This document shows, one piece after another, positions 25,069-34,057 of a stretch of 64,000 nucleotides of DNA (position 1 is the first letter of the stretch; the number at the start of each line of letters is the position of its first letter). Origin of the DNA: Leadbetterella lacustris (GTDB taxonomy: Bacteria; Bacteroidota; Bacteroidia; Cytophagales; Spirosomataceae). Both the position numbers and the translations under genes were made by a program. The stretch is taken from positions 248,001-312,000 of the forward strand of contig OZ248455.1 of NCBI GenBank assembly GCA_965234335.1. Reading direction: 5' to 3'. The notes under the pieces are model-generated. The model was not told where the DNA came from. It saw nothing but the letters and a program-made list of their open reading frames with translations, and did not search any database.

Positions 25069-26925
25069 TCAATTCAGCAACAAGTTAGCTATTTTTTCTA
25101 AACTTAGGATGCTCATTACTGGTTTGCCGTCAGGGCTGACCGAAGGCATGGAGGTTTCAAAAAGTTGGTTTATGAGGCTGGACATTTCAAGTTTTGATAA
25201 GAATTTGGCCATTTTACTGGCATTTCTTTTGGCCAAAGTCTTAGCCAAAGCCTCTTTTTTGTCGACCTTCTGATTGTTTTCGTTGATCTTATATTGTTCA
25301 ATGATGCTCTTGAATAGCACGCCCTCGTCTTCGTCCATAAATTGGCTCGGAACACCATTTATGAGGTAGGTATTCTGCCCAAACTCCTCCACATTAAAGC
25401 CGATGTTTCGAATCATATCGATGATTTCAAAACTCATGGCATAGTCTATGGCGGTTAAAGTTACCGTTTTGGGAAATAAAAGTTGCTGTGAGGCATTCGG
25501 TTGGGTGCTTATTTCTTTGAGATATTTTTCATAGAAAATGCGTTCGTAAGCGTTTTGCTGGTCTATTAGCATAAGTCCACTCTTTACCTGTGCTATAATG
25601 TATTGAAAATGAACTTGTATTGCGTTGATATCGCTGCCATCTTTGGGCAATTGTACTAAGTCTTCTACTCTGTTGGCTTTACTACTAAAGATAATTTGTT
25701 GGCTTTCTTCGTCCTCTTGATTTATTTTTGAACCGAAACCCTCAAATAACTTTTCCCAGTTACTTCGGTTACTTTTTTCATTTATCTCACTCAAACTTCT
25801 TGGCTCTCTTTCGAAGTTCGACATGGCAGTTCTGGCATCCGTTCTGACATTTTGTGTTTCAAAACTTGGCGAAGGAGATTTTTGTGTTATAAAGTTTCCG
25901 ATGTTTATATCTGCCTCAAAATCAATGCTCGGTGTAAGGTTATATACACCGATGGCCTGTTTGACTGCCGACCGCAAAATAGCATAAATGGCTTTTTCGT
26001 CATCAAATTTAATTTCTGTTTTGGTGGGGTGAATATTGATGTCAATATGGCACGGGTCTATTTCTATAAACAATGCATAAAATGGATGTGTGCCTTGGGG
26101 TATGGTGGACTCAAAAGCTCCTGTGACTGCGTGATGCAAGTAGCTACTTTTTATAAAACGTTTATTTACAAAGAAATACTGTTCACCTCGTGCTTTTTTT
26201 GCCGTTTGTGGATTGCCTACGTAACCATTTATTTTTATAAAACTTGAGTCGATTTGGCACTGAGCAAGTTGGTCCCTATAGCTTTTATCCAACACATCCA
26301 CTATACGTTTGCTGAGTTTAGCCTCTGGTAAATTATAGATTTCAATGTCGTTGTGAAAAAGCGAAAATTGAACCTCAGGATGGGCGAGGGCAATTCTTTG
26401 GAACTCCTCAATGATGTGCTTCATTTCTACGGGATTACTTTTGAGGAAATTTCGCCTCGCAGGCACATTGAAGAAAAGATTTTTAATAGAAAGATTGGTG
26501 CCTTGCGGGCTTTGCACAAACTCTTGAGTTTTGAGGTCTGAGCCTTCTATTTTTATAAGGGTTGCCAGTTCGTCTTCGGGTCTTTTGGTTCGTAGTTCAA
26601 CTTGTGCTACGGCGGCTATAGAGGCAAGGGCTTCACCTCTAAATCCCATTGTTCGGATATTAAAAAGGTCAGCTGATTCCTTTATTTTAGAGGTGGCGTG
26701 TCTTTCAAAACACATGCGGGCATCGGTTGGTGACATGCCAAGTCCGTTGTCAATGACTTGAATGAGCTGTTTTCCAGATTCTTTTATTATAAGTTGAACT
26801 GAAGTCGCTTTGGCGTCAATGGAGTTTTCCATAAGTTCTTTCACCACCGAAGCAGGCCTTTGTACCACCTCACCTGCGGCTATTTGGTTGGCTATCGAGT
26901 CTGAAAGAAGTCTTATTACGTCCAT
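25069..26925 (-). CDS. mutL: DNA mismatch repair protein MutL
   Basis: 618 residues. The N-terminal GHKL ATPase motifs are complete: 'KELMENSIDAKA' (Glu and Asn), 'DNGLGMS', 'GFRGEALASI' and 'GTNLSIKNLFFNVPAR'. A linker (about 340-420) leads to the C-terminal dimerisation domain. The endonuclease motif DQHA(x)2E(x)4E appears altered: residues 455-466 read DQQNAYERIFYE, keeping Asp and both Glu but with Gln for His and Asn for Ala. MutL links mismatch recognition by MutS to strand removal. Confidence 0.96.
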   Translation of the reverse strand: MDVIRLLSDSIANQIAAGEVVQRPASVVKELMENSIDAKATSVQLIIKESGKQLIQVIDNGLGMSPTDARMCFERHATSKIKESADLFNIRTMGFRGEALASIAAVAQVELRTKRPEDELATLIKIEGSDLKTQEFVQSPQGTNLSIKNLFFNVPARRNFLKSNPVEMKHIIEEFQRIALAHPEVQFSLFHNDIEIYNLPEAKLSKRIVDVLDKSYRDQLAQCQIDSSFIKINGYVGNPQTAKKARGEQYFFVNKRFIKSSYLHHAVTGAFESTIPQGTHPFYALFIEIDPCHIDINIHPTKTEIKFDDEKAIYAILRSAVKQAIGVYNLTPSIDFEADINIGNFITQKSPSPSFETQNVRTDARTAMSNFEREPRSLSEINEKSNRSNWEKLFEGFGSKINQEDEESQQIIFSSKANRVEDLVQLPKDGSDINAIQVHFQYIIAQVKSGLMLIDQQNAYERIFYEKYLKEISTQPNASQQLLFPKTVTLTAIDYAMSFEIIDMIRNIGFNVEEFGQNTYLINGVPSQFMDEDEGVLFKSIIEQYKINENNQKVDKKEALAKTLAKRNASKMAKFLSKLEMSSLINQLFETSMPSVSPDGKPVMSILSLEKIANLLLN

Positions 26926-26999
26926 TTACTTTTTGTTAAAAATTAAATGGCAAAGGTCAGGAATTTGGGAGGAAATTCCGAATTGCTAACAGAAGATAT

Positions 27000-27458
27000 T
27001 TAGGAATGCTCAAAAAATAAGCCGTTCTTATTTTCAAAAAACAATAAAACGCCCTGTTCTAATTTATTTTTCACTTTGCTAAGCGATACTTTAGGCTCGG
27101 ATGCTCTGTTCCAGCAAAATCCATCTTTGATTGGAATAGGATAGCCGTTTTTTTCGAAAACCTTGTCGAAGATAGCATTAAAGACATTGTCACAATCTTT
27201 TTCTGTGTTCATGAAGATATCCACTCGAATTTTTTCGAGCTTATTAAAGACACTCTTGAAGTACAAGATATCAATGGTTTCCACTTTAGAATTTGTAAAA
27301 GAGACACCTATATAGTCTTTTTCTCTTTCGAAAACCTTGAATCGTTCTTTCGAGATAATTTCGTTTAGATCCTGGCCAAAGGAAAAACCTCGGAAAATTC
27401 CATCAGCGGAATCAAAGATTTTATTGGTTAGCTTTTCGATGGTTGAATCAACCCTCAT
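27000..27458 (-). CDS. Hypothetical protein
   Basis: About 152 residues from ATG 27458; the frame extends to a TTG at 27491. The product is soluble and charged, with alternating strands and helices ('KERFKVFEREKDYIGVSFTN', 'IRVDIFMNTEKDCDNVFNAIF') and no known motif. It starts about 110 bases upstream of the BamA/TamA-like gene's stop region and lies on the same strand. I do not recognise it. Confidence 0.6.
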   Translation of the reverse strand: MRVDSTIEKLTNKIFDSADGIFRGFSFGQDLNEIISKERFKVFEREKDYIGVSFTNSKVETIDILYFKSVFNKLEKIRVDIFMNTEKDCDNVFNAIFDKVFEKNGYPIPIKDGFCWNRASEPKVSLSKVKNKLEQGVLLFFENKNGLFFEHS

Positions 27459-27570
27459 CTTTTTAGGGTAAGTTAAGGCTAGTGTGTTCAATTTTTATTT
27501 AATAGGTTTGTTAAAAATCGTTATTAAAATTCTAATAAAAAGCATGTATTTGATAATTTGGCGTTGTTTT

Positions 27571-28962
27571 TTACATATCTCGCGAAATCCCAAAGAAGAA
27601 TTTCTTTTCTCCCATTTGGTTTATCGAATAGTACATTCTTATATTACTATTGTACCACGTTACAATATCCAGACCAAAACCACCACCATTTAAAAATTTG
27701 TTAGCTAATTTAGAATTACTATAAATAGGGAAGTAGTTTTTAATGTAACCGCTATCGAAGTAAAGGTTGGGGTATATGGCCAAAGGAAGTGTGCTGAATT
27801 GCGAAAGTTTTATGATTTTTTTTAGGTTAAATTCTCTTTTAAACAATTCGTATTTGATTGTATTTCTCCAAAGCCCGTAATGTTGGCCGTCTATCACATA
27901 TAATTCGTAACCTCTCACTAAATTGTTAGAAAAACCGAGTCCGGTTATTAATGGATATTGTTGTTGGCGTGGTGTAGAGATCTTAGCTCTAAGGCTTGTT
28001 TCCCAATATATAGACTTGCTAAGCGGTTTGTAGAAAGAAAAAAGCCCAAAAATATTGATTTGATTATAGTCTTTTCTTACATAAAAATTGCTCAATTGTG
28101 TGTAAATAAATTTGCCATTTAAAGGATATTGACGATTGTCTAATTGGTCAAAGCGGTAGTCATAGGTAAAACTAAATACCTGTTGATTGGTAGTGTTTGT
28201 TCCAAAATAGTTGGGGTTTAGTTTATTAATTGTATCGGCTATTGATGTGTTCGTATAGCTTAGATTTATAGAATGAAAATGATAGAGGGCATTACGAAGT
28301 CTAAGTTCAAAAATGGCTCCCTTGCGTTCTCTCATTCGTTTTTCACTTGCAAAAAAATCTAATTTATCGTTCCAAGTGCGATAGGCCATCGTGCGTTGAG
28401 TGGAGTAAAATACGCCAGCTCTAATGCCAATTCTTTTTCGTTTGTCTATGTAAGGTTTGGCGTAAGATAGCTCTAAGTAGGGCACAAAACCACCCATTAT
28501 TTTAGCTCTCAGTTGGTCGTTATTTCCCGAAAGGTTGAAGTGCTTGGCATTGATACCATAGGTCAGTCTGGTGAGGTCGCGGTTTCGTTCATACCACCAT
28601 TCGTTAAAGCTTCGGTCTGCAAGTAGTACCTCTGGCAGCACTACTAAGTACCATCTTTCTTTCAAGACTATGTAAATATTTGTGAGTTGTGCGTTGGTGT
28701 CGTAAAGAATATTTACGGTCAGAAAAAGGTTGGTGTTGTTGAGGTTTTGCTTGCTTTTTTCTATATATTTTTCGATTTCGGTGGCAGATAAGTTGTCTCC
28801 TATTTTAAAATTCAGTTCTCGAAGTATAATTTCTTCCTTGGTCTTGGAGTTGCCTGAAACCTCTATTTTGTTAATTTTCAGTAGGTTTTGGGCATTTAGG
28901 GTGCTACCAAATAATACAATCAAAACAAGACTTATTTTGCTAATTATGCTTCCAATCTTCAT
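27571..28962 (-). CDS. BamA/TamA-like outer-membrane protein with one POTRA domain
   Basis: 463 residues. The signal peptide (MKIGSIISKISLVLIVLFGS...NAQ) precedes a single POTRA-like domain (about 28-105: 'INKIEVSGNSKTKEEIILREL...GD'). The remainder alternates beta-strands ending in 'KKFFFGISRDM', a barrel of the surface antigen (D15) type. Such proteins insert or export other proteins or lipids at the outer membrane; the specific client is unknown. It is shorter than BamA, which has five POTRA domains. Confidence 0.85.
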   Translation of the reverse strand: MKIGSIISKISLVLIVLFGSTLNAQNLLKINKIEVSGNSKTKEEIILRELNFKIGDNLSATEIEKYIEKSKQNLNNTNLFLTVNILYDTNAQLTNIYIVLKERWYLVVLPEVLLADRSFNEWWYERNRDLTRLTYGINAKHFNLSGNNDQLRAKIMGGFVPYLELSYAKPYIDKRKRIGIRAGVFYSTQRTMAYRTWNDKLDFFASEKRMRERKGAIFELRLRNALYHFHSINLSYTNTSIADTINKLNPNYFGTNTTNQQVFSFTYDYRFDQLDNRQYPLNGKFIYTQLSNFYVRKDYNQINIFGLFSFYKPLSKSIYWETSLRAKISTPRQQQYPLITGLGFSNNLVRGYELYVIDGQHYGLWRNTIKYELFKREFNLKKIIKLSQFSTLPLAIYPNLYFDSGYIKNYFPIYSNSKLANKFLNGGGFGLDIVTWYNSNIRMYYSINQMGEKKFFFGISRDM

Positions 28963-29090
28963 TCTTCAAATCTATTCCACTACAAGTCAAATCGCAATAT
29001 TAGTAAATTAAATTTTAATAAATATTTAAATTAATCGATTGGAATGTAATTTTTTTAATTTGTTTTGTAAAAATACTAATACTTGAACCT

Positions 29091-30431
29091 ATGAACATGA
29101 ACTTTAAACCAAAACTGACTTTCGCCAATATCATCAACATGAACGTTGGTTTTTTCGGCATTCAGTACAGTTTTGGCCTCCAACAGAGTGCTGTAAATCC
29201 CATTTATGACATGCTTGGAGCTAGTCCGGACCAAATTCCGATTTTAAATCTCGCTGGCCCAATGACGGGTCTTTTGATTCAACCCATCATAGGGGCAATG
29301 TCTGATAAAACTTGGTCGCCAAAGTTTGGAAGAAGAAAGCCTTATTTTTTGATAGGTGCCGTCATGTGTAGTTTGGCTTTGTTTCTTTATCCTTTTAGCA
29401 GTTCGCTTTGGATGGCCGCTGGCCTTTTGTGGCTCCTTGATGTGGGCAACAATACTGCCATGGAGCCTTACAGGGCATTTATAGCAGATAAGCTCGATGC
29501 CTCACAGCAACCAACGGGTTTTCAGGCTCAAAGTTTCTTTACAGGCTTAGGTCAAACCTTGGTCAATTTGTCCATTTTTGTTTTCCCCTTGATTTTTTTT
29601 GGCACCAAGGGGTCATTGCCCACATGGGTTTATGCGTCGTTTTTTTTAGGTTCTGTTTGTTCCTTGGTTTCAGTTTGGTGGAGTATGCGAACCACCGAGG
29701 AAATTCCTCCAAGTGAGGAAGAATTGGCGGAGATGAAAACTTCTCCACTTAGTCTTTTAACACCATTCAAAGAGATACCTAAAGCAATAATGGAAATGCC
29801 AAAAGTTATGTGGCAGTTGGCTTTAGTATATCTTTTTCAATGGTACGCTTTGTTTTGTTATTGGCAAAATTCAGCAAAAAGCATTGCTCAGTCGGTTTAT
29901 AAAACCAATGTTTATAAGGATAATCCAGTTTATAATGAAGCAGTAAGTTGGTCTGGTCTAGTAAATGGCTGGTATAATATCGTGATGTTTTTGGTGGCAT
30001 TTAGTTTGGTATTTTTTGCAAAAAAATATTCTCCAAGAATGGTTCATGCCTTTTGCTTGGTTTTAGCCGGGATTGGCTTTTTGGCTTTCCCGATGATTGA
30101 GAACAAATACCTACTATTTCCTGCCATTACGGGTTTTGGTATCGGTTGGGCAAGTATGATGGGTATCCCTTATTTGATAGTAGTCAGTTCCATACCGAAG
30201 GAAAGATATGGTGTTTACATGGGAATTATCAATATGATGATTGTAATACCGATGCTGATTCAGACACTTTCTTTTGGCTACATTTTAAAGAATTTTCTTG
30301 GCAATGACCCAGGAAAGGCGATTACTTTTGCCGGTGTTTTGTTACTGATTTCTGCTGTGGCCACATTGCTTATAAAAACTGATAAAAAAGTGGAGATGGG
30401 TAATATATCGTTGTCTGGCGGTGGTCATTGA
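29091..30431 (+). CDS. MFS transporter, SLC45/sugar-type
   Basis: 446 residues with twelve predicted membrane helices. The segment 'GPMTGLLIQPIIGAMSDKTWSPKFGRRKPYFLIGA' is the loop 2-3 signature (SDxxxxxxGRRRP) of the SLC45/GPH-like sugar transporters, and 'GNNTAMEPYRAFIADKL' matches the same group. Likely a proton-coupled disaccharide importer; the substrate cannot be read from the sequence. It stands alone on the plus strand. Confidence 0.9.
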   Translation: MNMNFKPKLTFANIINMNVGFFGIQYSFGLQQSAVNPIYDMLGASPDQIPILNLAGPMTGLLIQPIIGAMSDKTWSPKFGRRKPYFLIGAVMCSLALFLYPFSSSLWMAAGLLWLLDVGNNTAMEPYRAFIADKLDASQQPTGFQAQSFFTGLGQTLVNLSIFVFPLIFFGTKGSLPTWVYASFFLGSVCSLVSVWWSMRTTEEIPPSEEELAEMKTSPLSLLTPFKEIPKAIMEMPKVMWQLALVYLFQWYALFCYWQNSAKSIAQSVYKTNVYKDNPVYNEAVSWSGLVNGWYNIVMFLVAFSLVFFAKKYSPRMVHAFCLVLAGIGFLAFPMIENKYLLFPAITGFGIGWASMMGIPYLIVVSSIPKERYGVYMGIINMMIVIPMLIQTLSFGYILKNFLGNDPGKAITFAGVLLLISAVATLLIKTDKKVEMGNISLSGGGH

Positions 30432-30542
30432 TTTTCAGATAAGCCAATGTGAAAAAAGCATGATTCTATTGTGTAATCACGGTTTTTGATTTTATGAGGT
30501 CATTAAATTGTCGTAAGTCATAAATACAACGGTGCATTTTTG

Positions 30543-30550
30543 TACTTTTG
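30543..30550 (+). promoter_or_regulatory. Candidate Bacteroidota -7 box upstream of the phosphosulfolactate synthase-like gene
   Basis: TACTTTTG fits TAnnTTTG, 35 bases before the ATG at 30586. No TTTG was found at the expected -33 spacing, so only half of the consensus is supported. Confidence 0.35.
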
Positions 30551-30585
30551 TATTTTATTGTAGAATATAAAAATATACAGAAGAA

Positions 30586-31410
30586 ATGAATTATTCGCTA
30601 TCGCAAGTGCCCGAGCGTACGGTTCAACCTCGAAATGAAGGCCTTACCATGGTTATGGATAAAGGCCTAAGCATTAGAGAAACCGAAGACATGCTGAGCA
30701 TCTCATCAAATTATATTGATATAGTTAAACTAGGCTGGGCAACCTCCTTCGTTACACCGAATGTCCATGAAAAACTAGCTGTTTATAAATCCGCCAATAT
30801 ACCTGTTTATTTTGGGGGTACCTTGTTCGAAGCATTTGTAGTGCGTGGTCAGTTTGAAGAATACATGCGTGTTTTAGATCAGTTTGGTTTGGAATATGCT
30901 GAGGTTTCTGATGGCTCCATAACTTTGCCACATGAAGAAAAGTGTCATTATATCAAAGAGTTAGCAAAAAGAGGCAAGGTGCTTTCTGAGGTGGGTTCTA
31001 AAGATGCCGAAAAGATTTTTGCTCCATACAAATGGATAGAAATGATGAAGGCTGAGTTAGAAGCTGGTGCTTGGAAAGTAATTGGTGAAGCTCGTGAAGG
31101 TGGAAACATCGGCCTTTACCGTAGCTCAGGTGAAGTAAGACAAGGTTTGGTAGACGAAATAATTCATGCTATTTCGGCTGAGAAAATCATTTGGGAGGCC
31201 CCGCAAAAATCGCAACAAGTATATTTTGTAAAATTGGTGGGAACCAACGTCAATCTCGGAAACATTGCCCCGAATGAGATTATTCCTCTTGAAACTATTC
31301 GTTTGGGTTTAAGGGGCGATACTTTTGCGACTTTTCTGACTGATGACGTAAAACAGAAGTATAAACTGGGAAGATATTACCAAGATGACCGCATTAGACA
31401 AGACGACTAG
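30586..31410 (+). CDS. Phosphosulfolactate synthase-like protein (ComA family)
   Basis: 274 residues forming a TIM barrel. ComA adds sulfite to phosphoenolpyruvate, giving phosphosulfolactate. Seen: 'RNEGLTMVMDKGLSIRETEDML' at the start, 'DIVKLGWATSF', 'YFGGTLFEAFVVRGQ', 'VSDGSITLP' and 'VIGEAREGGNIGLYRSSGEVR', the order expected of the family. In archaea the product leads to coenzyme M; in Bacteroidota the use is unsettled (sulfonate or sulfonolipid metabolism is a guess). The neighbours DedA and aroE follow at 3 bases and with a 4-base overlap, so the three form one operon. Confidence 0.88.
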   Translation: MNYSLSQVPERTVQPRNEGLTMVMDKGLSIRETEDMLSISSNYIDIVKLGWATSFVTPNVHEKLAVYKSANIPVYFGGTLFEAFVVRGQFEEYMRVLDQFGLEYAEVSDGSITLPHEEKCHYIKELAKRGKVLSEVGSKDAEKIFAPYKWIEMMKAELEAGAWKVIGEAREGGNIGLYRSSGEVRQGLVDEIIHAISAEKIIWEAPQKSQQVYFVKLVGTNVNLGNIAPNEIIPLETIRLGLRGDTFATFLTDDVKQKYKLGRYYQDDRIRQDD

Positions 31411-31413
31411 TAT

Positions 31414-32061
31414 ATGGAATTGATACATTTTTTAATGGAGTTTTTAAAAGACCCTCTCACTACTTTGGAAGGTTTTTTGGCCGAATACGACAAGCTTACA
31501 TATGCTTTACTTTTTCTGGTTGTTTTTGTAGAGACGGGTTTTATCGTAATGCCCTTGTTACCAGGAGATTCTTTGCTTTTTGCGGTGGGTTTATTGGCCG
31601 CCACCACTGGACAGCTAGATGTGGCGATAGTTATTCCATTGCTAATTCTTGCGGCACTTTTGGGCGACAATGTCAACTATTTTGTGGGCAGGCGTTTCAG
31701 CGAATTTATAAAGTCAAGAGACAAAATACTTTTTCTTAAACGAGAGTATATAACACAAACAGAGGAATTTTATATTAAACACGGACCCAAAGCAGTAATA
31801 ATTGCCCGTTTTATGCCCATCATTCGTACTATTGCTCCGTTTGTTGCGGGTGCGGCGAGTATGAAATATTCAAGATACATCCTGTTTTGTGTGATTGGTG
31901 CGGTGTTGTGGGTGACAAGTATAACCATGGTTGGTTATTTATTGGGGAACAATGTGTGGGTCAAAGCCAATTTTGAAAAAGTGGTTTTGGGAATAGTTTT
32001 CGTTTCTATTTTGCCCATGCTTTGGGGAATTTTTAAGGTTAAATTTCTGAATAAAGCATGA
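31414..32061 (+). CDS. DedA-family membrane protein
   Basis: 215 residues, five to six membrane helices. DedA/SNARE-associated motifs: 'ETGFIVMPLLPGDSLLFAVGLLA', 'LLGDNVNYFVGRRFS', and 'ARFMPIIRTIAPFVAGAASMKYSRYI' (the conserved FxRxxPxxR-like loop). DedA proteins are now linked to lipid-carrier flipping. It is placed between the phosphosulfolactate synthase-like gene (3 bases upstream) and aroE (ATGA overlap). Confidence 0.94.
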   Translation: MELIHFLMEFLKDPLTTLEGFLAEYDKLTYALLFLVVFVETGFIVMPLLPGDSLLFAVGLLAATTGQLDVAIVIPLLILAALLGDNVNYFVGRRFSEFIKSRDKILFLKREYITQTEEFYIKHGPKAVIIARFMPIIRTIAPFVAGAASMKYSRYILFCVIGAVLWVTSITMVGYLLGNNVWVKANFEKVVLGIVFVSILPMLWGIFKVKFLNKA

Positions 32062-32795
32062 AAAAATTTGGCTTAGTTGGTTTTCCGCTTTCGCATTCTT
32101 TCTCTAAAAAATATTTTACTGAAAAGTTTCAAGAATTGGGTATTGCTGATACGCATCAGTATGATTTGTATGAGATGGAGAACATTAATGAGCTGAAAAA
32201 TATCATTAAAAATACGGAAGGTTTGACCGGGTTAAATGTCACTATTCCACACAAACTCAATGTTAAGGCACTTTTAAATGAAATAGACTCAGCCGCCGAG
32301 CGTATTGGGGCTGTGAATGTGATAAGAGTTTTAGAAAATAAAACACTGAAAGGTTATAATTCGGATTATTTCGGATTTCGTAAATCTTTAGAAGAGTTTC
32401 TGGGTAATACCAAAGGCATAAAAGCCCTAGTTTTGGGTAATGGCGGAGCCGCGAGAGCAGTCTGTGTGGCTTTAGAAGATATGGGGATTGCATACAAATT
32501 GGTTTCACGGAGAGTAGCAGATGATACTATAAATTATAGGAAAGCTAATGAATTACTAGCCGAAACTAAGTTAATTATAAACTGTACTCCATTAGGTACT
32601 TATCCGAATGTGAACAGTTTCCCAGACTTGGATTATGAAAATATCGGACAGGGGCATTATTGTTACGACTTGGTGTATAATCCATCCGAAACCAAATTTC
32701 TACAAAAAGCCAAGGGCAACGGAGCTAAAGCTATCAATGGCTACGACATGTTGGTGTATCAGGCAGAGAAATCTTGGGAGATTTGGAATTCGTGA
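32058..32795 (+). CDS. aroE: Shikimate dehydrogenase
   Basis: 245 residues. It reduces 3-dehydroshikimate with NADPH in aromatic amino acid synthesis. Visible: shikimate-binding 'GFPLSHSFSKKYF' at the N-terminus, 'TGLNVTIPHKLNVKALLNEID' with the catalytic Lys, 'AVNVI', the nucleotide-binding 'VLGNGGAARAVCVAL', and the C-terminal 'NGYDMLVYQAEKSWEIW'. Its ATG overlaps the DedA stop. Confidence 0.95.
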   Translation: MKKFGLVGFPLSHSFSKKYFTEKFQELGIADTHQYDLYEMENINELKNIIKNTEGLTGLNVTIPHKLNVKALLNEIDSAAERIGAVNVIRVLENKTLKGYNSDYFGFRKSLEEFLGNTKGIKALVLGNGGAARAVCVALEDMGIAYKLVSRRVADDTINYRKANELLAETKLIINCTPLGTYPNVNSFPDLDYENIGQGHYCYDLVYNPSETKFLQKAKGNGAKAINGYDMLVYQAEKSWEIWNS

Positions 32796-32804
32796 GGTTT
32801 TTGA

Positions 32805-32891
32805 GGCATTGAGGTACAGAGCCATTTAGGCACAAAGGCATTGAGGCGAAAGGCATTGAGGTCTAGAGGCATTAAGGAGGTTAGGCATTGG
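32805..32891 (+). repeat. Five degenerate copies of GGCATTGAGG
   Basis: GGCATTGAGG occurs at 32805-32814, 32837-32846 and 32852-32861, with variants GGCATTAAGG at 32868-32877 and GGCATTGG from 32884. Spacing is irregular. It follows the aroE stop and belongs to the short intergenic repeat families common in Bacteroidota; it is not a CRISPR array. Confidence 0.6.
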
Positions 32892-32965
32892 ACGTAATTG
32901 ATTCAGTAGTTATTAGTATGGATTGAAAGGGTTTTAATTAGATAAATATTATTCATTATTTAAAG

Positions 32966-33268
32966 ATGAAATATACAAAACACGTATTTGTTTGTACAAA
33001 CGACAAAGATGCTCCGAAAAAATGTTGCGGAAGCGAGAGAGGAATGGAGTTGGTAAATGCTTTTAAAGAAGGTTTGAAAGCCAAAGGATTAGATATTGAA
33101 ATTAGAGCTCAAAGAGCGGGTTGCTTAGATACTTGCGGCAAGGGCCCATCGGTAGTGGTTTACCCCGAAGGTGTATTTTATGGCTTTGTTACTCCTGAAG
33201 ACGTAAATGAGATTATTGAGAAGCACTTGGTGGGCAACGAGCCTGTAGAGCGTTTGGTAATAGGTTAA
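32966..33268 (+). CDS. Thioredoxin-like [2Fe-2S] ferredoxin
   Basis: 100 residues. 'HVFVCTNDKDAPKKCCGSERG' at the N-terminus and 'RAQRAGCLDTCGKGPSVVVYPEGVFYGFVTPEDVNEIIEKHL' in the second half give the cysteine layout of the thioredoxin-like ferredoxin family (NuoE/Aquifex Fd type). It probably carries electrons in the cytoplasm; the partner is unknown. Confidence 0.9.
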   Translation: MKYTKHVFVCTNDKDAPKKCCGSERGMELVNAFKEGLKAKGLDIEIRAQRAGCLDTCGKGPSVVVYPEGVFYGFVTPEDVNEIIEKHLVGNEPVERLVIG

Positions 33269-33290
33269 TTTTGCAGATATTATTTTGGTC

Positions 33291-33355
33291 CCTGATTTTT
33301 CTATTCTATTTTGCAATACATTAAAAATGGAAAATAGAAGAAATTGAAAATCAGG
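33291..33355 (+). promoter_or_regulatory. Interrupted hairpin around the TTG start of the YjjG-like gene
   Basis: CCTGATTTT (33291-33299) can pair with AAAATCAGG (33347-33355), and TTCTATTTT (33304-33312) with AAAATAGAA (33331-33339). The TTG start at 33344-33346 lies in the internal loop. It may lower translation or end the ferredoxin transcript; there is no T-run directly after it. Confidence 0.35.
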
Positions 33356-34033
33356 CATTTGTTTTTTGACCTTGATCATACACTATGGGATTTTGAGAAA
33401 AACTCCAAGATTTGTATTCGCCAAATCTATGAGCAACACAAAGCTATTTTTCCAGCAGAAGTAGGATTTGAGGCTTTCTTTCAGAAATTTTCTACTATCA
33501 ATTCAGCCATGTGGAATCAGCTCGATTTGAGTTTGATCACCCACGAATATCTACGAATTTTCAGATTTCAAAAAGTCCTTCAGGCTCTGGATATAGAAAT
33601 AGACGAGCAATTTTCCTTAGAACTCAACCAAATGCTTTTAGATATTTTACCGTATCAGCAGCACCTCATGGATGATGCCTTTGATACCTTAGAGGTTTTG
33701 GCGTCAAGAGATTATAAAATGCATATCATCAGCAATGGTTACCAGGATATTCAAATCAAAAAAATGAAAAGCGGCGGTATTTATCATTTTTTTAATCAAA
33801 TCATCACCAACGATATCGCAGGTGCCAGAAAGCCAGAAAAGGCTATTTTTGATTTTGCACTTTACAAAGCAGATGCAGACATTGGCAATAGCTTAATGAT
33901 TGGCGACAATCTGATAGCAGATATTGAAGGTGCTAAAAATGCTGGTTTACGCACCATTTATTTTAACCCTGAAATTGAGGAAAATAACTCGGAAAACATT
34001 TCGGAGTTAAAGTATTTGTTAGAAATACTGTAG
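33344..34033 (+). CDS. YjjG-type noncanonical pyrimidine nucleotidase (HAD)
   Basis: 229 residues from a TTG start (no ATG in frame nearby; the upstream ATG at 33327 soon stops in another frame). HAD motifs: D9-x-D11-x-T13 in LFFDLDHTLWDF, 'MHIISNGYQDIQIKKMKSGG', 'GARKPEKAIFDFAL' and 'SLMIGDNLIADIEGAKNAGLRTIYFN'. The cap domain and DHTLWDFEKNS match the YjjG group, which dephosphorylates damaged or noncanonical pyrimidine nucleotides. Confidence 0.9.
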   Translation: MKIRHLFFDLDHTLWDFEKNSKICIRQIYEQHKAIFPAEVGFEAFFQKFSTINSAMWNQLDLSLITHEYLRIFRFQKVLQALDIEIDEQFSLELNQMLLDILPYQQHLMDDAFDTLEVLASRDYKMHIISNGYQDIQIKKMKSGGIYHFFNQIITNDIAGARKPEKAIFDFALYKADADIGNSLMIGDNLIADIEGAKNAGLRTIYFNPEIEENNSENISELKYLLEIL

Positions 34034-34057
34034 GTTTATTTTATTCATTAGAAAAGC

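Noticed and set aside
25852..26247. 131-codon plus-strand frame rich in Cys, Phe and Tyr
   Set aside because: Antisense to mutL; the composition is an artefact of the opposite strand.
32805..32891. CRISPR-like repeats
   Set aside because: Units are only 10 bases, spacing is irregular and there are no uniform spacers or cas genes.
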